64,000 nt of DNA from XYD12-FULL-36-8 sp964613805 (GTDB lineage Bacteria > Bacteroidota > Ignavibacteria > Ignavibacteriales > Ignavibacteriaceae): positions 45,604 through 109,603 of the forward strand of contig CAZTJF010000014.1 of assembly GCA_964613805.1 (NCBI GenBank). The letters run 5' to 3'. The position numbers and the translations under genes are program-made. Positions within the stretch are counted from its first letter, which is position 1, and the number at the start of each line of letters is the position of its first letter. Positions 35,142 through 44,414 of the stretch are shown here, in pieces. The notes under the pieces are model-generated. The model did not search any database and had not been told where the DNA came from. It saw only the letters and a list, made by a program, of their open reading frames with translations.

Positions 35142-38100
35142 TTAATTGCTGCAAACTTACCAATTCTTTCTTCGATTTCATTTCCTGTATTATCTAATCT
35201 GCTGATACGATAGATATAAATACCTGTATTCATTGCATTTCCATTTTGATCTTTAAGGAAAAAGTCTACTCCCCCATCGCCATTATTCTCTTCAATGGAT
35301 GCAATTTGTTTTCCGTCTAGATTAAATATTAAAATTTTTGCTTTGTTGGGAAGATTTGCAAACGTAATTTTTCCTAAACCATTATTAACTTTTGCTGGCT
35401 GTGGATAGACATAAACATCTGATAAATCCTTTGCGAAACTGCTTAACACGAGATAACTACCCGCGCCCGATGCAATTTGCAGATTACCGGTTTGAGCAGA
35501 TGATTTCAAATTATTGATTTTTAATACATACTCTCTACCGACAGAACCAACCGGTTTTTGTTTATCCCAGCTTAAAATAACATTTCTTTTATCGCTTTGA
35601 TCAACACTAACTGAGCTAACTATTACAGAAGGCGTGAAAACATAATTTGATGAATTTATTGCGGTCTCATCATCAACATCTATGTTGAATATAATTCTTA
35701 ATTGATACGGAGATATAAGTTGATGAGACGAAATAAAAAATTGCTCCTGTTGAATTATCGTTGTATCAACATTGAAAGAAATTGTATCTTTTTTTAAAGG
35801 TGAGCCATAAAAATCTCGTATATCATTAACTACCAAACGATTATTTCCCACAGGTAAATTTCTATTAAAAGTCAGAAGCAAGGATTTTTGATCTTGCGGT
35901 GTAATTGAATTAGGTAATTCAAAGTTAAGTATTGTAAATGAATTAAGGTTATCAATTGTGTTACTGATTCGTTCCGTGAATTTTATAGTAATGCTCTTGG
36001 CTGTCGTTGAAATTATTTTATCCACTCTTGCCGGAGTATGTGAATACACATTTATAGTTTGACTGAAGTTTGACATAGGAATTGGTTTTGAAGAATCAAA
36101 AGATTTAACAGCATAAAAATAATTTTTATTATTTTGAACTGTAGCATCATTATACTCGGAAATAAGAGAGGAATCTATAACCGTTAAGTTCTGTTCACTA
36201 TCACCACGATATATGTAAAATTTGTTACCGAGCCCAATCCATCTTAAATAAATGTTTGTTGAATCCTTGCTATATCCAGTTATATCATATGGACTGTTAG
36301 CTTGATTAGAAAAAGCAAACTCATAAAATTTTATTCCCTCATTGGTCGGGAATGCTATTTCCTTAACACCATTGCGATTCAAATCTCCAACAAAAATACT
36401 GCTTGAGTTCACATTTTCTTTGTAGGATACAACAAGATTCTGAGATGCGAATGATTTGAATATGTACGAATAAGGAAACATGAAAACAATCAACTCCTGT
36501 CTGCCATCAAGATCAAGATCAGCAAATTTGATACTGCTCTCAGCGGATCTAAATGAGGCATTAAACTCTACCGAAGCGTCAATAAATGCTTGATCGTAAA
36601 TAATGCTTAAGCTGCCACTAGCAAATGTAAAAATAATAATTCGGTAAAAAGGAGCTATATCAAGATCATCAATTGAATGGATTAAAACTGCTAAATCTTG
36701 AAATCCATCACCATTATAATCACCGGCATCAATTAAAGCCGATGATCCTAAAAATTCTGTCGAAAATATTTTATCCTGAATGTAATTATTGGAGCTTTGT
36801 ATTTTATAAGAATAAACATCACCATCACGATCAACCATCCAAATTTCATTCTTGCCATCGTTATCAGTATCTGTGATAACAGCATTAGGAGCATCAATTA
36901 TGTTTCCACCAAAACCTTTGGCAGTAAAATTCGATAGTCTAATTGGTGGACTATTTAAACTAAGATTACTGTTCACTTTCCAAATAGCTAAAGTTGTATC
37001 GCTATCTATAGCTAAGACTTCAGTAATACCATCAAGATCAATATCTCTTGCCATCACAGGCCAAAACTTTCCTGTAGAATCTGTGAATTTATTAGATAAA
37101 GTGAAAGTTCCAGGAGCATTCTGTTCATCAATGTAACCGTTTCGCTGAATCGAACTTAGTAAATCGGTTTTGTTATCGAAGTTAAAATCTCCAACATCCC
37201 TTGGCAATTTATTTTTTATTGAATCAACTTTAACAAAATTGTTCCCCTCTAATTTGTACAAGCTGTAATACAAATCTTGAGACGGATAAAACTCACTGAA
37301 AAGTACTTCATTAAAACTCTGTGATAAAAAGTTTGTCGGCTTTTTAAATATGGTTCCTTTGTTTAGCGAATAATCAAGTTCTATTTCCGAGCTTATCAAA
37401 GCGGCGAACTCTGTAGTAACAGTAAAAAGTGAATCATTATTTCGGATTAGTGTTTTTTTCAATCCAACCAAATTTTCTAATTGAAAATAAATTTGGTACG
37501 TAACATTCTGTTCGACTAAATGCTTTGGAATAAATCCATAATGAAGCTTTTTCACAAATTGATTATTAGAAGCAAAACCATCCAAAGTAACAAAGTTGAA
37601 ATTTGTTTCACCTAATTTTCGAAAATACATTTTTGCTATAGATGGTTCATTGCTCTGCAGCGCTGCCAAAATTGTCGTTCTGTTTCCATAAAAAGCTGGA
37701 CCAATTGAGATCAACTCCCCTACTGGTGGAGTATGATCAACATAAAAATTTACTCGCTCTTCTAAAGTTCTTCCATTGTTGAGATAAACCACGAGTCTTA
37801 GATTGTAAACCGTATCTGCAAGAGATGAAATATTTAATGAATAAATATTTTGGCTGCTGAATTGATTCAAGCCGTTTTGAATTAAAGATGTCCAATTAGT
37901 TGGATTCAATCCAACACCGTAATAGAGTTCATAGCGAGTAAAATAAGATGAAAGGACTGTCGCATTAATTTCAATTACATTGGAGGAAGTTGCATAATCC
38001 TGAGTAGGGTGATTAAATTTAATTTTTGAAGGAGCAATTACATTTAATGCTCGAAATAGATTTAATCTTCCGGCTCCACTTCGCAAATCCCATCCGGATG

Positions 38101-39373
38101 CTCCAATATCATCTGTAGTTGATTTTAAGATTTGTTTAACTTCTTCATTTGAAAAATTCTCGAGAGAAAGTATTAGGGCAGCAGCGCCAGAAACAAATGG
38201 AGCAGATGCTGATGTTCCTGATATTATTGCATAGTTGTTTCCTTTTGCAGTAGTCATTATTAATGAACCAGGAGCTACTAAGTCTATCGTAGAACCATAA
38301 TTAGAACTGCCAGCAACTAAATCATCTGAGGTTGAATTACCTACACAAATTACTTCTGAATAACCTGATGGATAATGCGGATTGCTTGAATTGGAATTTC
38401 CCGCACTTGCAATCAATACAACTCCACGTGAGTAGGCATATCGTACAATATCACGAAGTACATAAGAAAATGCATTATCACCAAAACTCATGTTAATCAC
38501 TTTCGCTCCCATTTTAACAGCATACAAAATTGCCGCTGCAACATCATCTTCTTCACCATAACCGTTGGGATCGAAAGCTCGAATGTTGAGAAGTTTTGAT
38601 TCTGGAGCTACTCCAGCAATTCCATAAAGATTGTTAGTGCTTGCACCTGCTATTCCTGCAATATAAGTTCCGTGACCTTGTTCATCTTTAGGATCATTAT
38701 CCCAATTTAAGTAATCACCGCCAGTTGAGTCGAATGGAAAGCCAACACGATCAGTAAAATCCCAACCCATATAGTCATCAATAAATCCATTGCCATCGTC
38801 ATCAATATTGTTAGTTCTACGATCCCTACCTAACGCATCCGAACCAATTTCCCCGCTATTATAAAATATCTTTGAAGTTAAATCAAAATGATTGTAATCA
38901 ATACCAGTATCAATTATACCGATTAATACTGTATCAGTTCCAAGACTAATATTCCATGCATCAAATGCCTGAATTTTACTTAATGCCCATTGTTGGGATA
39001 TTAAACTGTCGTTAGGAGTATAATCTATTTTATAAACATTTCCGATTTGAACATATTCAATTTGAGGATCTTCAGAAGCTGAAGTAAAAAAATATTCGGC
39101 TTGCTGCTCAGAACTGAAAGTTAACTTAACAATTCTCGATAGTTCATCAATATCTTGTGCGATACCCTTTGCGAAATAATCTGCAGAGAAACTTTCAGTT
39201 TTCAGAAATGTATTCTTGTTTCCCGAAAGAATTTCTTTATTATTTATTCTTGATTGTACATCAGACTTACTTATAAAATCTTTATACTTAATGAAATAAG
39301 TTTTAGTCTGAGCATATGTGAGAGAGAATAAAAATATTAAAAGCATGGACAGGTTGAGAGTTCTAGATTTCAT
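35138..39373 (-). CDS. Secreted subtilisin-like serine peptidase with FG-GAP repeats and T9SS sorting domain
   Basis: The 1411-residue protein has a signal peptide (1-21), a propeptide-like region (22-125), and an S8 domain with a complete triad: Asp155 (IIDTGID), His234 (GHGTYIAG), Ser388 (SGTSASAPF), plus oxyanion Asn326. Residues about 730-1010 hold repeated calcium-loop motifs of FG-GAP/VCBS type (DIDLDGITEV, DTDNDGKNEI, DLDLDGRQEL and others). The last ~85 residues form a type A Por secretion domain (VYPQPAKVNN to IYIYRI and a short tail), so export by the type IX system to the surface is expected. It overlaps purF by 11 nt and pgsA by 4 nt, unusual company for a secreted protease. Confidence 0.92.
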   Translation of the reverse strand: MKSRTLNLSMLLIFLFSLTYAQTKTYFIKYKDFISKSDVQSRINNKEILSGNKNTFLKTESFSADYFAKGIAQDIDELSRIVKLTFSSEQQAEYFFTSASEDPQIEYVQIGNVYKIDYTPNDSLISQQWALSKIQAFDAWNISLGTDTVLIGIIDTGIDYNHFDLTSKIFYNSGEIGSDALGRDRRTNNIDDDGNGFIDDYMGWDFTDRVGFPFDSTGGDYLNWDNDPKDEQGHGTYIAGIAGASTNNLYGIAGVAPESKLLNIRAFDPNGYGEEDDVAAAILYAVKMGAKVINMSFGDNAFSYVLRDIVRYAYSRGVVLIASAGNSNSSNPHYPSGYSEVICVGNSTSDDLVAGSSNYGSTIDLVAPGSLIMTTAKGNNYAIISGTSASAPFVSGAAALILSLENFSNEEVKQILKSTTDDIGASGWDLRSGAGRLNLFRALNVIAPSKIKFNHPTQDYATSSNVIEINATVLSSYFTRYELYYGVGLNPTNWTSLIQNGLNQFSSQNIYSLNISSLADTVYNLRLVVYLNNGRTLEERVNFYVDHTPPVGELISIGPAFYGNRTTILAALQSNEPSIAKMYFRKLGETNFNFVTLDGFASNNQFVKKLHYGFIPKHLVEQNVTYQIYFQLENLVGLKKTLIRNNDSLFTVTTEFAALISSEIELDYSLNKGTIFKKPTNFLSQSFNEVLFSEFYPSQDLYYSLYKLEGNNFVKVDSIKNKLPRDVGDFNFDNKTDLLSSIQRNGYIDEQNAPGTFTLSNKFTDSTGKFWPVMARDIDLDGITEVLAIDSDTTLAIWKVNSNLSLNSPPIRLSNFTAKGFGGNIIDAPNAVITDTDNDGKNEIWMVDRDGDVYSYKIQSSNNYIQDKIFSTEFLGSSALIDAGDYNGDGFQDLAVLIHSIDDLDIAPFYRIIIFTFASGSLSIIYDQAFIDASVEFNASFRSAESSIKFADLDLDGRQELIVFMFPYSYIFKSFASQNLVVSYKENVNSSSIFVGDLNRNGVKEIAFPTNEGIKFYEFAFSNQANSPYDITGYSKDSTNIYLRWIGLGNKFYIYRGDSEQNLTVIDSSLISEYNDATVQNNKNYFYAVKSFDSSKPIPMSNFSQTINVYSHTPARVDKIISTTAKSITIKFTERISNTIDNLNSFTILNFELPNSITPQDQKSLLLTFNRNLPVGNNRLVVNDIRDFYGSPLKKDTISFNVDTTIIQQEQFFISSHQLISPYQLRIIFNIDVDDETAINSSNYVFTPSVIVSSVSVDQSDKRNVILSWDKQKPVGSVGREYVLKINNLKSSAQTGNLQIASGAGSYLVLSSFAKDLSDVYVYPQPAKVNNGLGKITFANLPNKAKILIFNLDGKQIASIEENNGDGGVDFFLKDQNGNAMNTGIYIYRISRLDNTGNEIEERIGKFAAIK

Positions 39374-40844
39374 ACATTTCCTTTGTAAGAGTTAAATCAA
39401 CTGATGAAGGATACAAACCGGAAAAACAAGCTGTGCAAAAATTCTCATGGTTAGCTTCTGAGACAGCTTCCAGCATTTCATCTATAGTAAGAAATTCTAA
39501 ACTATCAACCTCCAAATATTTTTCAATTGCTTTTATATCTACTTTAAATTTGTTTGCTACTAATTCATCAGTGTTTGGAAAATCCATTCCGAAATAGCAA
39601 GGATGAGTAATAGGCGGTGATGAGATTCGTAAATGAATTTCTTTAGGATTTGCCTCTCGAATTAACTTAACTAACTGCTTTGAGGTTGTCCCACGCACAA
39701 TGGAATCATCAATCAGCACGACTGTCCTTCCCTGAAGCACTCCTTTAACAGTATTAAATTTAATTCTAACACCTATCTCCCTTTTTTCCTGTCCGGGAAG
39801 AATAAAAGTTCTTCCAATATAATGGCTTCTTATCAATCCTATTTCCAACTTAGAATTGATGTTCAGCTTCTCTAATTCTGTTTGATATCCAAGAGCCATC
39901 GTGTTCGAACTGTCGGGAACACTTATCACAATCACTTTTTCGCCATCACGGTCACGCACCGGATGTTTTCTAGCAAGAATTTTCCCTAGTCTTCTTCTCA
40001 TTTTATCAACATTATGCCCGAAAATAAAACTATCAGGCCGAGAAAAATATATAAACTCAAAGATGCAATTTTTGTGAGGAGAATCAAGATTATTAATTCT
40101 GTAAGACTCTGGGGAATTACTTTTAAGTGCTGAATCATTTATCACAACTATCTCACCGGGTTCCACTTCTCTTATAAAATTGGCAGCTATTAGATCAAAG
40201 GCACATGTTTCGGAAGCAAACACAAATGCTTGATTTACTTTACCTAAAGATAGTGGTCTAAATCCCAATGGATCGCGTGCCGCAATTAATTTGTCGTCCG
40301 TAAGGATAACCAATGAATATGCGCCTTCAACTTTTGAGAGGGCTTCTTTAATTTGATCAATTTGATTGTTTAATTTACTTCGTGCGATTAGATGCAGGAT
40401 AACTTCGGTATCGCTTGTCGTTTGAAATATTGCACCATCATTAACAAGTTCATTTCTTAACTGCTTAGCATTGGTCAGGTTACCATTATGTGCGACAGCT
40501 AAATTTCCCATTCTATAGTTTACTATAAACGGCTGGATGTTTTTCCTTGATTCGGAAGATCCGGTAGTAGAATATCTATTGTGACCGATTGCAGCCCTGC
40601 CAGGTAATAACGAATGAAAAACAGATTTATCAGCAAACACTTCTGTTACAAGCCCTACTCCTTTATGGATATTAAAAATTGTGTTACCCTTCGAGCTGAC
40701 ACTCTTGCTTACAATGCCTGATGCTTCTTGTCCCCTGTGCTGCAGAGCATGTAATCCATAATAAGTTTGAAGTGAAGCATGCTGAGAATCAAAAATTCCA
40801 AAGATACCGCAATTACATTTTGGTTTATCGGGTTGAATAATCAT
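39363..40844 (-). CDS. purF: Amidophosphoribosyltransferase
   Basis: This enzyme makes 5-phosphoribosylamine from PRPP and glutamine, the first step of purine synthesis. The 493 residues have a short 11-residue leader before the nucleophile Cys12 (CGIFGIF), consistent with propeptide removal, glutaminase residues (GRAAIGHNRYSTTG), the PRPP loop VVLIDDSIVRGTTSKQL, and cysteines near the end (FCTACFSGLYP) of the type that bind an iron-sulfur cluster in the Bacillus enzyme. It lies downstream of tRNA-Pro and overlaps the subtilase gene by 11 nt. Confidence 0.96.
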   Translation of the reverse strand: MIIQPDKPKCNCGIFGIFDSQHASLQTYYGLHALQHRGQEASGIVSKSVSSKGNTIFNIHKGVGLVTEVFADKSVFHSLLPGRAAIGHNRYSTTGSSESRKNIQPFIVNYRMGNLAVAHNGNLTNAKQLRNELVNDGAIFQTTSDTEVILHLIARSKLNNQIDQIKEALSKVEGAYSLVILTDDKLIAARDPLGFRPLSLGKVNQAFVFASETCAFDLIAANFIREVEPGEIVVINDSALKSNSPESYRINNLDSPHKNCIFEFIYFSRPDSFIFGHNVDKMRRRLGKILARKHPVRDRDGEKVIVISVPDSSNTMALGYQTELEKLNINSKLEIGLIRSHYIGRTFILPGQEKREIGVRIKFNTVKGVLQGRTVVLIDDSIVRGTTSKQLVKLIREANPKEIHLRISSPPITHPCYFGMDFPNTDELVANKFKVDIKAIEKYLEVDSLEFLTIDEMLEAVSEANHENFCTACFSGLYPSSVDLTLTKEMYEI

Positions 40845-40921
40845 TAAGTGATAATGCTATAAATGAAAAATTAATTGTGAATAAATATAAACATTGTTTG
40901 AAAAAATATTGGTAGGAATAA

Positions 40922-40949
40922 AAATAAAAAAGGTACTTAATGCACCCTT
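40922..40949 (-). terminator. Intrinsic terminator after tRNA-Pro
   Basis: On the minus strand AAGGGTGC pairs with GTACCTT across a 5-nt ATTAA loop, with one bulged G and one G-T wobble, and is followed by a T-rich run. It lies 5 nt after the 3' end of tRNA-Pro and before purF, so it probably ends the MerR-tRNA transcript. Confidence 0.55.
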
Positions 40950-40953
40950 GTAG

Positions 40954-41027
40954 TCGGAACGGCGGGATTTGAACCCGCGACCACCTGAACCCCATTCAGG
41001 TACGCTACCGGACTGCGCTACGTTCCG
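40954..41027 (-). tRNA. tRNA-Pro (GGG)
   Basis: The minus strand folds as a full cloverleaf: 7-bp acceptor stem CGGAACG/CGTTCCG with discriminator A, a D arm, an anticodon stem CCTGA/TCAGG with loop ATGGGGT giving anticodon GGG, and a T arm GCGGG-TTCAAAT-CCCGC. The 3' CCA is not encoded. The first tRNA base follows directly after the TAA of the MerR gene. Confidence 0.97.
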
Positions 41028-41426
41028 TTATGTAATGTAAGATTTTAACGACTCTAAAAAATTTTTAATTTCTTGCAAATCCTTTTTTAATGAAGGTATT
41101 TCTTTTTTATCAAGAGTTTTTGTGAATTGAGAAATAGTTTCCTGCTCATCAGAATCATTTCGCTCTGATTCTTCAAAAAATTTATGTTCGGCTAAAATAT
41201 TTTTAGCGCCTTCAATTGTGTATTTTTTTTCTCTCAAAAGATTTTTAATAAGCAAAATGGTTTGAATGTCTTTGTTAGTATAGATTCTATTACCAGCACG
41301 ATTCTTTTGCGGTTTAAGCTGTTCGAATTCAGTTTCCCAATATCGAAGAACATACTGCTCAACCTCAGTAATTTTACTTACTTCACTGATTGAATAATAT
41401 AACTTTTTGATGGATAAGTCTTTCAT
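41028..41426 (-). CDS. MerR-family transcriptional regulator
   Basis: The 132-residue protein begins with a winged helix-turn-helix of the MerR type (YYSISEVSKITEVEQYVLRYWETEF) in which the WE-TEF and RNRxYT-type (AGNRIYTNKDI) elements are visible at about residues 11-60, followed by a helix ending at about residue 78 and a variable Glu/Lys-rich tail. No effector-binding cysteines are seen, so it resembles the small MlrA/HspR-like group common in Bacteroidota rather than a metal sensor. Its stop codon abuts the 5' base of tRNA-Pro. Confidence 0.85.
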   Translation of the reverse strand: MKDLSIKKLYYSISEVSKITEVEQYVLRYWETEFEQLKPQKNRAGNRIYTNKDIQTILLIKNLLREKKYTIEGAKNILAEHKFFEESERNDSDEQETISQFTKTLDKKEIPSLKKDLQEIKNFLESLKSYIT

Positions 41427-41518
41427 TTGATACTTATATTTATCTTCAATAAAAATAAAGATTTACAGTTGTAAATGCAAGTTATATCAATTTTTTAACC
41501 ATTTGGTTTAAGTAATGA

Positions 41519-42202
41519 TTACAAACGGTTTTCTTTGATGATAATGTCCTCTAATTCTCGAATATCCTTTAAGTCATAATCAGCTGTATGATGCTCGGTA
41601 TTAAAAGTATCACCATATCTCGCAAATGCTGTTTTCATTCCAACTTTTGCCGCACCAATAACATCTCTTTCTGCCCAATCACCTACCATAAGTGCCTCTT
41701 CAGGTTTTACTTGAAGTCGTTCTAAAATCATTTTAAAAGGGAGTGGACTTGGTTTCCTCTCGCCTGTTTCATCAAATGTAACAACTGCATCAAAGATATG
41801 ATGAAAATTTAAATATGCTAATCTTAACCACGCTTCTTTGCTGGGAGCATCGGAAAGGATTCCCATCTTAACTCCTAACTTAGCCAACTTGTTCAGTGTT
41901 GAATAGACATGCGGGTATGGAATGAGCGCTGCTTCACGTGCTTTTCGATAAGCAACAATTCCTGCAGAGAGAATTTTATAATTCACTTTTTGCAGTACTC
42001 GTCTTAAAAATTCATCGAATACTTGCTGATACTCAATTCCTTGTTCTTTATAAATTTCATCAATTAGTTTGTTAGCATATTCAGGAGTTATTTCTAAACC
42101 TGCATCAATCATTGCAGGTATTGCTTCTTCAATTGCTCGTCGTTTCATTTTCATGAAATCAACTAATGTGTTATCTAGATCAAACACTACTGCTTTAATC
42201 AA
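41519..42202 (-). CDS. HAD-family hydrolase (subfamily IA)
   Basis: This is a predicted phosphatase acting on a small phosphorylated metabolite. HAD motifs are present: I DLDNTL (Asp8, Asp10), II SDAP, III Lys in ERKPSPLPF, IV MVGDWAERDVIGA. The helical cap between motifs I and II fits the phosphoglycolate/haloacid dehalogenase-like group. Start is TTG 42202 with AGAGGA 5 nt upstream, overlapping the aroQ stop by 4 nt. It ends a four-gene overlap chain. Substrate cannot be predicted. Confidence 0.88.
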   Translation of the reverse strand: MIKAVVFDLDNTLVDFMKMKRRAIEEAIPAMIDAGLEITPEYANKLIDEIYKEQGIEYQQVFDEFLRRVLQKVNYKILSAGIVAYRKAREAALIPYPHVYSTLNKLAKLGVKMGILSDAPSKEAWLRLAYLNFHHIFDAVVTFDETGERKPSPLPFKMILERLQVKPEEALMVGDWAERDVIGAAKVGMKTAFARYGDTFNTEHHTADYDLKDIRELEDIIIKENRL

Positions 42203-42642
42203 TTTTTCCTCTTCTTTTTATTAATAATCTTATTGAGTAGATATACAGCCGCTATGTAACTATTTTCTCTGAATCCTGTTATATAACCATCACAAGCAAT
42301 AGCCGTTAACATAACATTCCTAAAATTTTCTCGAGTACTTAAATTAGAAAGGTGGACTTCAATTTTAGGTAAAGTACAATCGGTCAAAGCATCTCTTATT
42401 GCTACCGAGGTATGGGCATATCCACCAGGATTTATTATTATTCCATCAAATTCATCTCTTGCCTCTTGAAGCTTGCTGACGATTTCACCTTCCAAATTAG
42501 ATTGGAAAAATGTAAATATGTTTTTGGGAAATTCCTTCTTGATTAAGTAGTTGATTTCATTCAACGTGAGCGAACCATAATTTTTTTTGTCTCTTTTTCC
42601 TAAAAGATTTAAGTTGGGACCGTTGATAACTAATATTTTCAT
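42199..42642 (-). CDS. aroQ: 3-dehydroquinate dehydratase, type II
   Basis: This shikimate-pathway enzyme removes water from 3-dehydroquinate. The 147 residues open KILVINGPNLNLLGKRDKKN; the catalytic Arg and the Tyr of the flexible loop (NYGSLTL) are present, as are INPGGYAHTSVAI and the active-site His in EVHLSNLSTRENFR. It overlaps the upstream 90-residue gene and the downstream HAD gene by 4 nt each, so all are translationally coupled. Confidence 0.96.
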   Translation of the reverse strand: MKILVINGPNLNLLGKRDKKNYGSLTLNEINYLIKKEFPKNIFTFFQSNLEGEIVSKLQEARDEFDGIIINPGGYAHTSVAIRDALTDCTLPKIEVHLSNLSTRENFRNVMLTAIACDGYITGFRENSYIAAVYLLNKIINKKKRKN

Positions 42643-42911
42643 TTCGTTTCCGACATTTCTTCTATTATTTCTCTCATTCTTGGCGTCAAGTATATTTTAT
42701 CGACTCCTAATTCCTTTAAAGCCATTGAAAGTACTATAACTTTACGTTGAAGGTTTGTCATTTTATTAATCACAATAACTTTACTGTCTTTCAAGATGCA
42801 ATACCCGCCTTTGAAATCTCCTTTTTCAAATCTGACTTCAGCACCGAGCTGTGCAGCAATTGATTTTAAATCTTGCACCATTTCTTCAAACTCTTTTTCT
42901 TTGATTTTCAT
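42639..42911 (-). CDS. Hypothetical 90-aa protein upstream of aroQ
   Basis: I do not recognise the family. The predicted layout is a helix (FEEMVQDLKSIAAQLGAEV), two strands (GGYCILKDSKVIVINKM) and a C-terminal helical part with LSMALKELGVDKIYLTPRMREII; no catalytic motif is evident. It overlaps both neighbours by 4 nt (membrane protein upstream, aroQ downstream), so it is likely a genuine translated gene. Confidence 0.65.
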   Translation of the reverse strand: MKIKEKEFEEMVQDLKSIAAQLGAEVRFEKGDFKGGYCILKDSKVIVINKMTNLQRKVIVLSMALKELGVDKIYLTPRMREIIEEMSETK

Positions 42912-43438
42912 TCTGCTAACCTTTTATGTGATCCACTAAGAGGTTGAAATAAAAATAAATATAGAACAGCTATGTATCCTAAAATTTCCACTATCGGAAA
43001 ACTGCTAAGAGTTGTAAATCGCTTAATTACAAGTGTCAGAATTTCATGTGAATCAAAATTTCCATAGAAAATTTTGAACACCATTTGGTAGTCAATTGAG
43101 AGCAGATAAATTTCAAAAGGAGCTGTAAAAAGTATTAATACCATAGAAATAAAAAGCCAACCGTTTTGTTTTAAGTTAATTTTTGAGGTGATAAGGAATA
43201 ATACGAACGCTATGATCATTATCACATAAAAAATTAAATTGATAGATACTGCGGCAATTAGTGTTTCAAAAATTCCACCAATATTCTGATCATTTACATA
43301 ATCTTTTAGCTGATATTCTGCTGGCTGAAAAAGACGGTAAAATAGTGATAACCTTGTTATATAGCTTCCAATCCAAATAACACCTGAACTGGCAAATAGA
43401 AATAATGATATTTTTGAGAATTTGCTTAACTTGTTCAT
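42908..43438 (-). CDS. Hypothetical four-pass membrane protein
   Basis: I do not recognise this 176-residue protein. Hydrophobic segments at about residues 8-28, 56-83, 92-112 and 149-166 suggest four membrane spans. No motif stands out. It opens the minus-strand overlap chain with the 90-residue protein, aroQ and HAD, and its ATG lies only 38 nt from the divergent Ppx/GppA gene. Confidence 0.6.
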   Translation of the reverse strand: MNKLSKFSKISLFLFASSGVIWIGSYITRLSLFYRLFQPAEYQLKDYVNDQNIGGIFETLIAAVSINLIFYVIMIIAFVLFLITSKINLKQNGWLFISMVLILFTAPFEIYLLSIDYQMVFKIFYGNFDSHEILTLVIKRFTTLSSFPIVEILGYIAVLYLFLFQPLSGSHKRLAE

Positions 43439-43476
43439 AAAAAAAAATCGACTATGTCAAAAAATAAATAAAAATA

Positions 43477-44414
43477 ATGACTATTGCGTCAATTGATATT
43501 GGAACAAATACGGTTCTTCTGCTTATTGCTCAAATAAGTCCAGAGGATGTGCAGATGAAAGTGATTTTTGAGAATCAAAAAATACCGAGAATTGGTAAAG
43601 GATTGAAGTACGAACACCAATTTCTGAAGATAAAATAAACCTTTTACTCAAAATTCTTGCTTTGTTCAAAAAATCAGCACAAAAGTACAACTGCAAAAAA
43701 ATATTGGTCACCGCTACTAATGCCTTCCGCATTGCTTCTAATCAAATGGAAATAATTGAAAAAATCAACACTAATTTGCAATTGCAGGTAAATGTAATAT
43801 CAGGAAATGAAGAAGCACGATTGACTCTTCTTGGTGCCATATTTGATTTGAAGAAAGATAAGACATACGCTGTGATTGATATTGGCGGTGGAAGTACTGA
43901 AATTATTATTGGAACAAAGGATAGAATTCTTACCGATTGCAGTTTGCCGTTAGGTGTTGTTAGTTTAACAGAAAAATATTTTCAAACTAATCCACCAATT
44001 TATTCAGAGATTGAAAATTTAAGAATAGATATTCAAAACCAGTTGGCAAAAATGGTTAATCACATTCCGTATTTTCATAAAGTGATTGCGGTAGCGGGCA
44101 CACCAACAACTCTGGCTTGTATTAAAAAAGGTTTGGAAAGATACGATGAATCCGTGATTGAAGGTGAAATCTTAACGCATAAAGAAATCAAATCATTTTC
44201 AAAAAATCTCTCTACGATGAGTTCAGAGAAAATTAAAAAAGCATTTCAGAGCATTGTTGAGGGGCGTGAAGGTGTTCTATTGGCTGGTGTAATACTTTTA
44301 GATGAAATCATGAGTCATATTCATACTAATGAAGTTATTGTAAGTGCCAAGGGAGTCAGATACGGTGCAATATATGATTTCTTGAATAAACTTAAAGTTC
44401 ACGGTTTTGAATGA
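43477..44414 (+). pseudogene. Ppx/GppA-family phosphatase, broken by a -1 frameshift
   Basis: The family hydrolyses polyphosphate or pppGpp. Starting at ATG 43477, the first frame reads the conserved IASIDIGTNTVLLLI and FENQKIPRIGKGL, then runs into TAA at 43636-43638. The rest of the protein continues in the adjoining frame from about 43605 (EVRTPISEDKINLLLKIL, then VTATNAFRIASNQ, AVIDIGGGSTEIIIG, VAGTPTTLA and more) to 44414. Adding one G in the TTGAA at 43603-43607 restores a continuous protein of about 312 residues, the usual size of the short family form. A real null mutation, programmed shift or sequencing error are all possible. The 3' end overlaps nadB by 23 nt on the opposite strand. 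Confidence 0.85.

Noticed and set aside
43455..43460. Perfect TTGACA on the minus strand between the divergent genes
   Set aside because: The -10 would have to fall inside the start of the 176-residue membrane gene, and no TATAAT-like sequence is found at 16-18 nt.
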